64,000 nt of DNA from Mycolicibacterium brisbanense (GCF_001570425.1 NZ_BCSX01000028.1:1-64000), one strand, 5' to 3'. Shown: positions 18,001-27,437, counted from the stretch's first letter. The notes: a model not told the origin generated them from the sequence alone. Made by a program: numbers and translations.

Positions 18001-18524
18001 CCGATGATGCGGGCGATGCCGAAATCGGTCAGCTGCGGGTCGCCGTACTCGGTGAGCAGGATGTTCGCCGGTTTCACGTCACGGTGCAGGGTGTTGCGGC
18101 GGTGTGCGGTTTCCAGAGCGCCGGCCATCTTCACCCCGATGCGCAGCGCCTCCTGCCAGCCGATCGGTCCGGTGTCGTTGATCTTGGCGTTGAGTGAACC
18201 GTGCGGGTGGTACTGCATGACGATGTAGGGCCGGCCGCTCGCGGTGCTGCCGACCTGGAAGATGTTGACGATGTTCGGGTGGCCGGACAGCTTGCCCATC
18301 GCGATCTGCTCGCGCATGAACCGTTCGAGATTGTCCGGCTCCAGATCGGTGGTCAGGACTTTCACGGCGACGGTGCGCCCCAAGGCGCGCTGGGTGCAGC
18401 GGTACACCATGCCGAACCCGCCGCGGCCGATCTCCTCGGGATCCTCGTAACCGGCCGCCGACAGCTCCGCCGGGATCCCGGCGGGCAGATCCCGCTGCGT
18501 CGGCAGCGGGTCATTGCGGCCCAT
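15069..18524 (-). CDS. pknK: Serine/threonine protein kinase PknK with STAND ATPase and MalT-like repeats
   Basis: About 1151 residues, close in length and layout to mycobacterial PknK. The N-terminal kinase domain has GRGGFGMVY, the VAVKVL lysine, HRDVKPANILL, DFGIARI and SPAYTAPEVL. After a Pro-rich linker comes a STAND NTPase (Walker A GPTGFGKST, Walker B MTLVIDDWQR), then a long helical MalT-like region to the C terminus. No membrane segment is seen, so it is a soluble sensor kinase. The start at 18524 has GAGG six bases upstream; the ATG at 18545 has none. In M. tuberculosis PknK phosphorylates VirS, the activator of the mymA monooxygenase operon. Confidence 0.95.
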   Translation of the reverse strand: MGRNDPLPTQRDLPAGIPAELSAAGYEDPEEIGRGGFGMVYRCTQRALGRTVAVKVLTTDLEPDNLERFMREQIAMGKLSGHPNIVNIFQVGSTASGRPYIVMQYHPHGSLNAKINDTGPIGWQEALRIGVKMAGALETAHRRNTLHRDVKPANILLTEYGDPQLTDFGIARIIGGFETADGAVTGSPAYTAPEVLLGQPPDVTSDIYSLASTLFSAATGHAVFERRDGEQLVAQFLRITKQPMPNLRDSELPADMCTIIERAMSRNTKDRPASAAAFGEQLRDLQRRHGLPVDDMAIPVPAPENRFEPSASPRTPFSGQRVRTLTPPAPATRFRLPMSTKTLVERARLIEVLRTQRDKKLTVIHGPTGFGKSTLAAQWARLLKSEGATVAWLTVDHDDNNVVWFLSHLIEAIRAVTPALAADLGEVLEEHGDEAERYVLTSLINEIHESGTRMTLVIDDWQRVTDPATIGALRYLLDNVASGMTIVITSRSQSGVPMSRMRMQDELVEIDATALRFDVSESENLLVELGGLDLDPTDVEELTAKTDGWVAALQLASLSLRDRDDPVELIGTMTGRHHMISEFLAENVLDTLEPSILDFLLATSITERICGDLASALTGVPDGLAILEQIEERDLFLRRIDDQWFRYHQLFLDFLQHRLSRDPQRVVRLHRAASEWFAEHLLISEAVDHALAAGDEQRAVTLVEQDGLSFVANSQMATLIGLAGKLPAAAVQSHPRLQLALAWANIVLHRIPTAEQALALVDTTLQDSGLTAEEIADVQADAGVVRGVVDLRADRLTGIDDHIAAAIRRRDRLRPFSVASAANVATFAAAYRYDLDEVNRIQDWAAPYYARSGDAFTIVNGLCFTGMAHHLMLDNNAAEAFFRKALRIAKRSGGIHSYTARLASSLLGELVYERGDLDEATRLLDESYKLGPEGGSVDFKISRYVINARIKALQGDRLAAAQRLDEATRVARALSLNRLRALAEHERIRLGLPPHPEFGPMPVTSYDARRQPVDAMDEIAVQFEEASAIRTLIAGADPAQRELACRWAREWVDKLAPLNRPQAMLRARRLLGACLAADGRTADAKAMVVTVAAQCAQLRMLRYLVDGGPHVVATLAALRSDQQAGHWNPAWPEVPADFLDQALNAAAPQRV

Positions 18525-18624
18525 CGTTCGCCTCGAAACTCCCATGGCGTCGTGGCAGCAGCTCAGCCGCCTCAGGAGAGAATATCTCCGGCTTTGCCGA
18601 CGGGCGCGGACTCGGAGAGATCGG

Positions 18625-19290
18625 TTACGCCGGCTGACGGGTCAGGTGCTCGGGGCCGCTGACATAGACGATGGCGGGGTGGCCGGGCGAGGTCGCAGCG
18701 TCGGCGACGGCGGCGGCGAAGTCGACCGCTGAGTCGGCGAGCACCTCGCCGGACACCACGGTGAAGTTGATTCCGTGTCGGTCGAATTCCTTGCGCATGG
18801 CGTACAGGGTGGTCTCGCCGGCGCGCTTGCCTGCGGCGATGGATGCGTACCCCTTCGGCACCGCCTTGTAGGGATAGAAATGCGCCTGGTGGCTGGTGAC
18901 GAAGACGATCCGGCCGCCGACGGGGATCAGGGGCAGGGCCAGCCGCGCGAGACGGCGCTGGGCGTCGCGGTTGAGGTGCATGGCCGGTCCGGGTTCGGTG
19001 CAGTATTGCCGTCCACCCGATGCGTTGAGCACCAGCATGTCGAGCCGGCCGAAGCGGGTTGCGATGTCGTCGATCATCGCGGCGACTGCCGTTTCGTCGG
19101 AGATGTCGGCCGCGGAGGTCGAGGCGTGCCCTCCCGCGCAGCGAATGGCATCCGCGACGTAATCGGCACGTTCGGTGTTCGAGCGGTAACCGACGACCAC
19201 GTGGATGTCAGGATCCGCGAGCTGGAGAGCGATTTCTGCGCCGATGCCTCGCGATGCACCGGTCACCAGAGCGACCCGTTGGCTGTGCAT
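18625..19290 (-). CDS. SDR-family oxidoreductase with atypical active site
   Basis: 221-residue Rossmann-fold protein with TGASRGIG at residue 9 and NASGG in the place of NNAG. A clean YxxxK is missing: the expected region reads KGYASIAAGKRAGE, with the lysine seven residues after the tyrosine. GGGAAAGGA precedes the ATG at 19290, which is preferred to the longer frame. It lies 100 bp upstream of pknK on the same strand and may be cotranscribed. It may be a reductase of a divergent SDR group or have a non-catalytic NAD(P)-sensing role. Confidence 0.82.
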   Translation of the reverse strand: MHSQRVALVTGASRGIGAEIALQLADPDIHVVVGYRSNTERADYVADAIRCAGGHASTSAADISDETAVAAMIDDIATRFGRLDMLVLNASGGRQYCTEPGPAMHLNRDAQRRLARLALPLIPVGGRIVFVTSHQAHFYPYKAVPKGYASIAAGKRAGETTLYAMRKEFDRHGINFTVVSGEVLADSAVDFAAAVADAATSPGHPAIVYVSGPEHLTRQPA

Positions 19291-19425
19291 ATTCGGTTCC
19301 TTTCCCTGGTAGCGGTGACAAGGCACAAATGCGCGCCGCCGCCATGACAACCGGATACGTCAACGCTACACCGACATTAAGAAAAATAAGAGACTCGTAA
19401 GGTCACGGTAAGGTTGAGATGCGGG

Positions 19426-20385
19426 TCACATTCGGTTCTGCCGTAGCCAGTCGAGCACCTGCTGACCGTGGGTGTTCGGCGGGAAGATCGGGTAGAACAC
19501 GTGCTCGATCACGCCATCGGTGACCACCAAGGTCAGTCGCGAGTAGAGCCGCGGATGTCCCGATGCGGCGAAGGTCGGCAGGCTCAAGGTGTCCGCGAGG
19601 GAGAACTCCGGGTCCGACAACATGTGGAACGGCAGGTGCAGACGCTCGACCACCTCGGCCTGATACTCCGGCGACTGGCTCGACATGCCGTAGATCCCGA
19701 CGGCACCCGCTGCGCGGAGCTCATCGTGATGGTCTCGGAAACTGCACGCTTCGGTCGAGCATCCGCGGGCACCGGGTATCGAGTCCCACCCCTCGGGAAT
19801 GTCGACACCCGGGCGGCCGGTGAGCGGATACAGGTAGATGATCGTGCGTCCGTGGGGCAGGGCGGACAGGTCGACCCTGCCTCCGTCGCTGGTCTGCACC
19901 GTCAACGACGGCATGGGCTGTCCCGGCAGGTGTGCGGCGCGGCCGTCGTCACTCGGTACCGGCAGATCGTCGGGCAGCGTGGTGAAGTCGACAGGCATGG
20001 TGGCGATCTCCGATTCGGGTTGGTGGTGGTGTGGCCGCGTGGCTCCCTGGTGCAACTTCTCGGCCAGCACGGCCCGACGTCGCGTCAAAGTAGCTATGGC
20101 ATAGTCGATTTCGGCGATGCTGTCGCGATACGCCGCGAGTGAGGCGGGGCATTCGTCGCTGTGGAGGTGCCCGGCGTCGAGGCATTCGATGAACGGACCG
20201 GCCTTGGCAGGCGGGATACCGAGCTGCGCGAGCTCGCGGATCTCGGCCACCGCGCGCAGGTCGGTGTCGTCGTATTCGCGGTATCCATTGGGTTGGCGCA
20301 GTGGGGTCAGCAGACCCAGCTGCTCGTAATAGCGCACGGCTTTCACCGAGACGTTGGCTCGGCGGGCGAGCTCACCGATTTTCAT
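19426..20385 (-). CDS. MerR-family regulator fused to a peroxiredoxin-like domain
   Basis: 319 residues in two parts. Residues 1-70 are a MerR winged helix (KIGELARRANVSVKAVRYYEQLGLL, then NGYREYDDTDL), followed by the dimerisation helix to about residue 115. Residues 130-319 are an AhpC/TSA-like thioredoxin fold with GCSTEACSFRDHH, where two cysteines in Cx4C spacing resemble peroxiredoxin Q. The ATG at 20385 follows AGGAGG. A SoxR-like role, with peroxide sensing and DNA binding in one chain, is inferred. A perfect palindrome sits in its promoter. Confidence 0.87.
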   Translation of the reverse strand: MKIGELARRANVSVKAVRYYEQLGLLTPLRQPNGYREYDDTDLRAVAEIRELAQLGIPPAKAGPFIECLDAGHLHSDECPASLAAYRDSIAEIDYAIATLTRRRAVLAEKLHQGATRPHHHQPESEIATMPVDFTTLPDDLPVPSDDGRAAHLPGQPMPSLTVQTSDGGRVDLSALPHGRTIIYLYPLTGRPGVDIPEGWDSIPGARGCSTEACSFRDHHDELRAAGAVGIYGMSSQSPEYQAEVVERLHLPFHMLSDPEFSLADTLSLPTFAASGHPRLYSRLTLVVTDGVIEHVFYPIFPPNTHGQQVLDWLRQNRM

Positions 20386-20410
20386 CGTCACCTCCTCAAA
20401 CCGACGGTAA

Positions 20411-20432
20411 ACCCTGCCCCCGGGGGCAGGGT
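20411..20432 (-). promoter_or_regulatory. 22-bp perfect palindrome in the merR-peroxiredoxin promoter
   Basis: The half-site ACCCTGCCCCC is followed directly by its exact complement. On the minus strand a TTGACC hexamer overlaps its upstream edge and TTTACC its downstream edge, 18 bp apart. This is the long-spacer arrangement MerR-family activators act on. It starts 26 bp before the gene's ATG, so autoregulation is the simplest reading. Confidence 0.7.
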
Positions 20433-20596
20433 CAAGCCCGATGTCGTCAATGGCGCCGAACGCTCGCGGTCCGGGGCTTCGCGCCGACGCCCGCCGTCAG
20501 CTGACAGCAAATTCACATGTCCGCGTGACGGTTTCGATACGCCGCCGATCGGCCCCGTTGATGGCGGCACGAACGCAGTCGCCGTACGGTGCAAGA

Positions 20597-21388
20597 ATGC
20601 AGATTCCGAGCAGCCGTGGCCTGCCTCGGCAACCAGGCTGCGTCAGCCGTCGGGACGTTCTCCGGTACGCGGCTGCCGGGCCGCTCATGCTTGGTCTCCC
20701 GACGGTCACCGCGGCGCTCACGGCACCCGTCGCGACCGCCTCGAACATCGCCGGAAGCATCGTGTTCCTCGATCCGGGCCACAACGGCGCCAACGACGGT
20801 TCGATCAACCGGCAGGTCCCGACGGGCCGCGGTGGCACCAAGGAATGCCAGACCACCGGGACGACAACCGATAACGGTTATCCCGAGCACACGTTCAATT
20901 GGGATGTGGTGCTGCGCATTCGGGCTGAACTCTCACAACTCGGTGTCCGTACGGCGCTCTCGCGCGGCAACGACGATGCGCTCGGGCCCTGTGTGGATCA
21001 GCGGGCGGCCATGGCAAATGCCCTGCGTCCCAACGCGATCGTGAGCATTCACGCGGACGGCGGACCACCCGATGGCCACGGTTTCCACGTCAACTACTCG
21101 TCGCCGCCGCTCAACGCGGCACAGTCCGGGCCGGCCCTGCAGCTCGCGCGGGCGATGCGCGACCAGCTCGTCGCGGCCGGGTTCACCCCGTCGAACTATC
21201 TCGGATCCGATGGCCTCTACGGGCGTTCGGATCTGGCCGGGCTCAACCTCGCCCAGTACCCTTCTGTGCTCGTCGAGATGGGGAATATGAAGAACCGCGA
21301 CGACGCGGCCCTGCTCGAAAGTGAACAAGGCAGGGCCAGGTGCGCCGCGGCTGTTGCATCAGGGCTGAACGCGTATCTGTCGCAGTGA
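20597..21388 (+). CDS. Exported N-acetylmuramoyl-L-alanine amidase (Rv3717/Ami1-like)
   Basis: 263-residue zinc amidase (amidase_3 fold) that cleaves the lactyl-alanine bond of peptidoglycan. It has an N-terminal twin-arginine-like signal (SRRDVLRYAAAG, then a hydrophobic stretch ending near VATAS), the zinc motif LDPGHNG, the glutamate in YPEHTFNWD, SIHADGG and the catalytic region LVEMGNMKN. The ATG at 20597 is chosen because it places the signal at the N terminus. It closely resembles M. tuberculosis Rv3717. It stands alone, facing the LysR gene. Confidence 0.9.
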   Translation: MQIPSSRGLPRQPGCVSRRDVLRYAAAGPLMLGLPTVTAALTAPVATASNIAGSIVFLDPGHNGANDGSINRQVPTGRGGTKECQTTGTTTDNGYPEHTFNWDVVLRIRAELSQLGVRTALSRGNDDALGPCVDQRAAMANALRPNAIVSIHADGGPPDGHGFHVNYSSPPLNAAQSGPALQLARAMRDQLVAAGFTPSNYLGSDGLYGRSDLAGLNLAQYPSVLVEMGNMKNRDDAALLESEQGRARCAAAVASGLNAYLSQ

Positions 21389-21400
21389 GTTTGAGAACGT

Positions 21401-22348
21401 TCAGCCGACTGCGCCGCGGGTGATGTGGGTCAGCAGATCGCGCGCCGCGCCGGCCGGCGGCATGCGACCACCCACCCAGATCGCCCGCAGATCGCGGCGC
21501 AGGTCCAGCCCTGCGACCGCGACCTCGCGCACCCGTCCGACCGTGAGATCGTCGGCGACGGCCAGCCGGCTCATGACGGCGGGACCGGCACCGGCGGCCA
21601 CCGCGGCGCGGACGGCCGCCGATGAGGACACCTCGAGGATGGGCGCTGGTTGATCCACCGCCGCGCCGAGTGCGGCTTGTAGCGCCGCGGCCAGCGCATC
21701 ACGGGTGCCCGAGCCTGATTCGCGCGTGACCAACGGGGTGCGGGCCAACTCGTCGGCGGACAACGGGCTGCGTCGGCGGGTCCACTTGTGGTCTGGCGGC
21801 ACGATCACCACCAACTCGTCGTGGCCGACGATCCGGCTGCGCACATTGCTTGGCACATGCGGGGTTTCGACGAAGCCGAGATCGGCGGTGCCGTCACGCA
21901 CCGCTGAGATGGCGTGGTCACTGTTGGTGGCGGTCAGGATGAATTCGGGTGGTAGGACACCACGCCGGGCGGCGTCGGCCTGCAGCGCCACCAGCCAGCG
22001 CGGCATCAGGTGTTCGGCGACGGTCAGGCTGGCGGCCACCGTGATGCGCCTGCGCTTCTCCGAACGCAACGTTGCCAGCCCGGCGTCGAAATGCTGTGCC
22101 GAGTCGAGCAGCCGTGCGGCCCACTCGGCCACTACTGCACCGGATGGCGTCAGCGTCGAACCGCGCGGTGTGCGCGACACCAGCACCACACCCGTCTGGG
22201 CCTCGAGCGAGGAGATCCGGGACGACACCGCCTGCTGGGTGAGGCCGCACGCCCGGCCTGCGGCGCCGAGACTGCCGGTGGTCGCGACTGCCAGGAAGAT
22301 CTCCAGTGCCGACAGCTCGGGCATGCGGGCGCTGAGCTGGTTGGTCAT
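21401..22348 (-). CDS. LysR-family transcriptional regulator
   Basis: 315 residues with an N-terminal LysR helix-turn-helix (FLAVATTGSLGAAGRACGLT, then QQAVSSRISSLE) and a periplasmic-binding-like effector domain. The ATG at 22348 overlaps the stop of the cytochrome b561 gene, so it is the third gene of the peroxidase/b561/LysR unit and not a divergent regulator. The longer reading frame to 22630 is a shadow of the b561 gene. The effector is unknown. Confidence 0.88.
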   Translation of the reverse strand: MTNQLSARMPELSALEIFLAVATTGSLGAAGRACGLTQQAVSSRISSLEAQTGVVLVSRTPRGSTLTPSGAVVAEWAARLLDSAQHFDAGLATLRSEKRRRITVAASLTVAEHLMPRWLVALQADAARRGVLPPEFILTATNSDHAISAVRDGTADLGFVETPHVPSNVRSRIVGHDELVVIVPPDHKWTRRRSPLSADELARTPLVTRESGSGTRDALAAALQAALGAAVDQPAPILEVSSSAAVRAAVAAGAGPAVMSRLAVADDLTVGRVREVAVAGLDLRRDLRAIWVGGRMPPAGAARDLLTHITRGAVG

Positions 22349-22896
22349 CGGCTCCTCGACGGCCACAGCGCCATGCGGTCGAGCAACCCGTCGCGCAGCA
22401 CGAGCGTGTGAAACAGCACGGCGCACAGATGCGCGGTGAACGTCGTGAACAGCAGGGCCGCCAACGCGACGTGTGCAATGTGCAAGCCCGCGAACAGGTT
22501 CAGGTTGTGGGGTGCGATGGCGGGCAGACGCCACGAGCCGACGACGACGGGAGTACCCGACGCCGAGACCATGGCCCAGCCGACCAGGGGCTGCAGGAGC
22601 AGCAGGGCGTACAGCAACCGCTCCGACCATGTGGCGACGCGGCGTTCGATGCGGCTCATGGTGGCCAGGAACGGTGGCGGGTGATGCCGCAGCCGGTTGA
22701 CCAGCCGGACCACGGCAAACACCAGGATGACGATGCCCAGCGGGCGATGGATCGCCAGCAGCAGCGGGTAATAGGCCAACGACGCGACCATCGTGACCCC
22801 GAGGAGCAACTGGGCGATCACCATCGCGGCCATCGACCAGTGCAACAACCGCGAGACCACGGTGAAGCGGGCCGGGGCGAGCTGGTCAGTGCTCAT
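22345..22896 (-). CDS. Cytochrome b561-family membrane protein
   Basis: 183 residues with four hydrophobic segments and histidines placed to bind two haems (LLHWSMAAM, LAIHRPLGI, HIAHVALAA, LFHTLVL). It likely passes electrons across the cytoplasmic membrane, probably from the quinone pool. The ATG at 22896 lies inside the last codons of the catalase-like gene (11-bp overlap), so the two are coupled. It may reduce or be reduced by that exported haem peroxidase. Confidence 0.87.
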   Translation of the reverse strand: MSTDQLAPARFTVVSRLLHWSMAAMVIAQLLLGVTMVASLAYYPLLLAIHRPLGIVILVFAVVRLVNRLRHHPPPFLATMSRIERRVATWSERLLYALLLLQPLVGWAMVSASGTPVVVGSWRLPAIAPHNLNLFAGLHIAHVALAALLFTTFTAHLCAVLFHTLVLRDGLLDRMALWPSRSR

Positions 22897-24007
22897 CGCG
22901 GTGCTCCACCGTCGCGACATTGACGGCGCTGGGCTGTTTGGGTTCTGCCGCCCGCCGAGCGAACGACCGCGCATACACCGCTGATCGTGCAGGCAGTAGC
23001 GGATCGTCGGAAGGCGCGATACCCCGCGGCAGCACAAGGGGATCGAAGTTGATGTCGCGCGCATTGCCCGGCGCTTCGGTCTGGACGGCTTCGATGGTCA
23101 GCGTGCCCGCGTCGATGGTGCGCCGGTCCGCCGGCCAGGGTTTGGTCGCGTCGTTGGTGGGGTCTTCGGGCCGGCCGATCACGATCTTCAACGTCCAGGC
23201 CTGCGGCCCACGTTCCATTGCTTCGATCAACGCGTCGAAAAGGTAGTTCGGGTCTGATGTCGCGGCCTCGCTGACCGGTTGGGCGGCCTGCTGCCGCGGC
23301 ACCAGCATCCATCGCACCGGTACGGTGACGCCTTGGCGGTTGGTCATCAGGAACGCGTTGAGCCCCCAGAAGGTGCTGTCGGCGAATCCGGATGTGGGTG
23401 GCTGCTGTGCGATGATACGTTGGGCGGCAACGGTTTCCGGATGTCTGGCGAGAAAGGCTGACATGGCGGCAGGATCCGGTTTGCCGGTCTGCGGTTGCGG
23501 TTTGGCGGCCAGGATGCGCTCGTAGAAACCCTGCGGGGTGCTGTCGACGAACACGGGGGTGTTGATCATCGGGCTGTGCCACTGCTCACCGTTGGGCAAC
23601 TGGTACTGGACCGCCAGACCCCGGACGGTCGCGGGTTTGTCGGGTTGATCCGGTAGACCACCCGACAGCGAGAAGCGCGCGACGACGGGGATGGTGCCCT
23701 TGGCGAACACCGGGGCGTGGCAGATCTCGGCGGCTGCGCCACTGGCGGCGAATGTGCCGGTCGCGGCCAGACCTTTCGCGTGGTTGCGCCGGAAGCCGTC
23801 GTGGCGGCCCGCGATCTGCTCGAACCGGTCGGCGAACTGCGATGGGGTGAGGGTGTCGGGGCGCAGCCAGCCGCCGGCGTAGGCGAACCCCCCGACGTCG
23901 ATCGCGGCCACACCGGCCACGGCGGCCATGCCGAGCATGACGGCGCGCCGGTTGATCGGAGGTGGGTCCGGCTCGCGCGAAGAATCGTCGGGAGCCGCGG
24001 GTTCCAT
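22886..24007 (-). CDS. Catalase-related peroxidase (SrpA-like), membrane-anchored or exported
   Basis: 373-residue mono-domain member of the catalase superfamily. The distal haem histidine lies in RRNHAKGL, the substrate-channel region is ARFSLSGG, and the proximal tyrosine fits RSAVYARSF near the C terminus. Residues 19-50 contain NRRAVMLGMAAVAGVAAI, which looks like a signal or anchor, so the enzyme probably sits outside the cytoplasmic membrane. It is shorter than true catalases and lacks the dimerisation arms. A GAGGGGGG site precedes the ATG. It is first in an operon with cytochrome b561 and LysR. Confidence 0.9.
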   Translation of the reverse strand: MEPAAPDDSSREPDPPPINRRAVMLGMAAVAGVAAIDVGGFAYAGGWLRPDTLTPSQFADRFEQIAGRHDGFRRNHAKGLAATGTFAASGAAAEICHAPVFAKGTIPVVARFSLSGGLPDQPDKPATVRGLAVQYQLPNGEQWHSPMINTPVFVDSTPQGFYERILAAKPQPQTGKPDPAAMSAFLARHPETVAAQRIIAQQPPTSGFADSTFWGLNAFLMTNRQGVTVPVRWMLVPRQQAAQPVSEAATSDPNYLFDALIEAMERGPQAWTLKIVIGRPEDPTNDATKPWPADRRTIDAGTLTIEAVQTEAPGNARDINFDPLVLPRGIAPSDDPLLPARSAVYARSFARRAAEPKQPSAVNVATVEHRDEH

Positions 24008-24205
24008 GGTGTTCCCCCCTCGGTGAATCCGGCACTGTCACCGATCCTGCACCTGTCGCAGCGCTGTGTCGACACCTGCTGGCCGGGAACTGCGCTACCG
24101 GCTAGCTGCAATGCCCTGACACAAGGCAGTCTTGTGAGCTGACAACATGTGCGGCTCTACCCGCGGCCACTTGACCGGCCCACCATCGAAGATGTGACAA
24201 CGGCA

Positions 24206-25243
24206 ATGACTCAGTACAAGTGGGCAGTGATCGGCGCGGGCCCGGCAGGAATCGCCGCGGTCGGGCGGCTTCTCGACCACGGTGTCGCCGGCGAACACAT
24301 CGCCTGGCTGGACCCGTATTTCGCGGCCGGTGACCTGGGCCGCAAGTGGCGGCGAGTGCCCAGCAACACACCGGTCAAGACGTTCCTGGAGTACCTGTAC
24401 GCCTCACCCGCATTCCAGTTCACCGAGGCACCGCTGTTTGCCCTCGCCGAGGCAGATCCGTCGCAGACCTGCGCGCTGGGTCTCGTCGCCGAACCACTGG
24501 TGTGGATCAGTGACCGGCTGCGCGAGAGAGTGTCGGCAGTCCGGACCATGGTCACTGATCTGCGTCTGCGCCAACGGCATTGGATCGCAACGACCGGCGT
24601 CGGTGAGATCGAGTGCGACAACGTCATTCTCGCGGTCGGCGCCACACCCAAAACGCTTGACCATCCCGGCTTGACGAACATCGCTCTCGATGTCGCACTC
24701 GACCCCGACAAGTTGGCGCAACTGCCACTCGACGGCGCCACCGTTGCCGTCTTCGGCTCATCGCACTCGAGCATGGTCGCGCTGCCCAACCTGCTGGAAA
24801 GGCCGGTGGCGAAGGTGGTCAACGTCTATCGCAGCCCCCTGCGGTACGCCGTTGAGTTCGACGGGTGGACACTGTTCGACGACATCGGGCTCAAGGGTCA
24901 CGCCGCGGCGTGGGCGAAAGAGCACATCGACGGCGTCCATCCTGCCCGGCTGCAACGGATACCCCTGCACGACAAGGACTTCAAAGCCGCACTGGACATG
25001 TGCGATCACGTCGTCTACACCGTCGGGTTCGAGCGCCGGACACTGCCGCACACCCCGCAATTCGGCAGCTTGGACTACAACCCCACCAACGGGATCATCG
25101 CGCCCGGCATGTTCGGGCTCGGCATCGCCTTCCCCGAGCGGCGGGCCGACCCACTCGGATTTGTCCAGCACCGGGTGGGCCTGCGCAAGTTCATGCAATA
25201 CCTGGATGCGGTGTTGCCGATCTGGCTGGCATACGGAACCTGA
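24206..25243 (+). CDS. FAD-dependent pyridine nucleotide oxidoreductase-like protein
   Basis: About 345 residues with an N-terminal FAD loop VIGAGPAG and a second dinucleotide loop VFGSSHSS near residue 185. NVILAVGATPK and VVYTVGFERR are typical of lysine/ornithine-monooxygenase-like and related flavoproteins. No CxxC redox disulfide is seen, so it is not a thioredoxin-reductase-type enzyme. The start is placed at ATG 24206, next to the FAD loop; GTG 24194 is possible. It diverges from the catalase-like operon and may share its promoter region. Function is unknown. Confidence 0.82.
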   Translation: MTQYKWAVIGAGPAGIAAVGRLLDHGVAGEHIAWLDPYFAAGDLGRKWRRVPSNTPVKTFLEYLYASPAFQFTEAPLFALAEADPSQTCALGLVAEPLVWISDRLRERVSAVRTMVTDLRLRQRHWIATTGVGEIECDNVILAVGATPKTLDHPGLTNIALDVALDPDKLAQLPLDGATVAVFGSSHSSMVALPNLLERPVAKVVNVYRSPLRYAVEFDGWTLFDDIGLKGHAAAWAKEHIDGVHPARLQRIPLHDKDFKAALDMCDHVVYTVGFERRTLPHTPQFGSLDYNPTNGIIAPGMFGLGIAFPERRADPLGFVQHRVGLRKFMQYLDAVLPIWLAYGT

Positions 25244-25256
25244 CCGGAGAATCGGG

Positions 25257-26093
25257 TCAGGTCAGGTCGTAGAGCAGGCGGTAGTAGGCGATGCGATCCG
25301 GGTCGGGCTCAATTCCGTAGGCGCCGTACAGAACGTCGTCGAAGCCCGGGCCGAAGTCCCAGCCGAGGCTCCAGCTGGCCACGGCCAGATCAGCCCAGCG
25401 GTCGGCAACCCCGAGCGAGCCCAGGTCTACGTGCGCGGCGAAGGTAGCGTCGTCGTGCAGCAGGGTGTTGGGGACACAGGCATCGCCGTGGCAGACGACC
25501 AGTCGATCGACGGCGGGCGGCGCGTCCAGGCGGGCGCGTGCCTCGTCCCGATCCAGGTGCCGGTGCTCGGGAAACCAGTCCGCGGGGCCTTCGCCGGCGG
25601 CGATGCGCTCGTCTGCGCGGCGCAGGCGGCGTTCGATACCCCAGTCGAACGGGCATGCGTCGACCGGCAGCGCGTCGTGCAGCAGCCGCAGTCCCCGGCC
25701 GATCCCGGCGGCGACGTCGGCGGCCCGCCCGGCCCAGTGCGGGTCGACGGCCGAGCGTCCCGGCACCGCCGCGGTGATCAGCCACGCTCCGTCAGCGTCG
25801 GTGCCGTGGTCGAGGACCGGCGGGACTGCCACCCGCGTCTGCGCCCATGTCAAACGTTCGGCCTCGGCGATCAGATCGATCTCCGGCGTGCCCGCGGCGA
25901 CCCATTTGACGTAGGCCGTCGCCCCATCCGTTCCGTCGAGGCGGAAGGTCAGCCCACCGAGTTCGTTGCGCCACACCGGGGTCAACGTGGCGTCGCCCGC
26001 AAGGGCAGTCACCACGTCGGGAACGGCAACCGGCCCAACCGGCGGGCCTGACAGTGATGGGGTGTGCACACCCTGACCTTGCCACAGGCGCAT
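25257..26093 (-). CDS. Aminoglycoside 3'-phosphotransferase-like kinase
   Basis: 278 residues (270 if translation starts at GTG 26069). It has the APH catalytic loop CHGDACVPNTLL, the metal-binding HVDLGSLGVADRWADLA and a C-terminal YYRLLYDLT typical of APH(3') enzymes. It would transfer phosphate from ATP to an aminoglycoside or a similar small hydroxylated compound. It is chromosomal, with base composition like its neighbours and no mobile element nearby, so it looks intrinsic and not recently acquired. Whether it gives resistance cannot be judged from sequence. Confidence 0.87.
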   Translation of the reverse strand: MRLWQGQGVHTPSLSGPPVGPVAVPDVVTALAGDATLTPVWRNELGGLTFRLDGTDGATAYVKWVAAGTPEIDLIAEAERLTWAQTRVAVPPVLDHGTDADGAWLITAAVPGRSAVDPHWAGRAADVAAGIGRGLRLLHDALPVDACPFDWGIERRLRRADERIAAGEGPADWFPEHRHLDRDEARARLDAPPAVDRLVVCHGDACVPNTLLHDDATFAAHVDLGSLGVADRWADLAVASWSLGWDFGPGFDDVLYGAYGIEPDPDRIAYYRLLYDLT

Positions 26094-26216
26094 GCCGGGC
26101 TGTTTGACAGGCGCGAGCGGCGACGTCGCGACGGATTTGCTTATCGAATCGCTCCCGGCGACGGGGCAGTCATACGCTGGCGTGGACGCCGGCTGACGAT
26201 GAATTCAGGAGCTCCC

Positions 26217-27433
<1,217 letters not shown>

Positions 27434-27437
<4 letters not shown>

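Noticed and set aside
25257..26093. Recently acquired resistance gene.
   Set aside because: Base composition matches the neighbours and no integron, transposon or plasmid gene is nearby, so it looks like an intrinsic APH-like gene.
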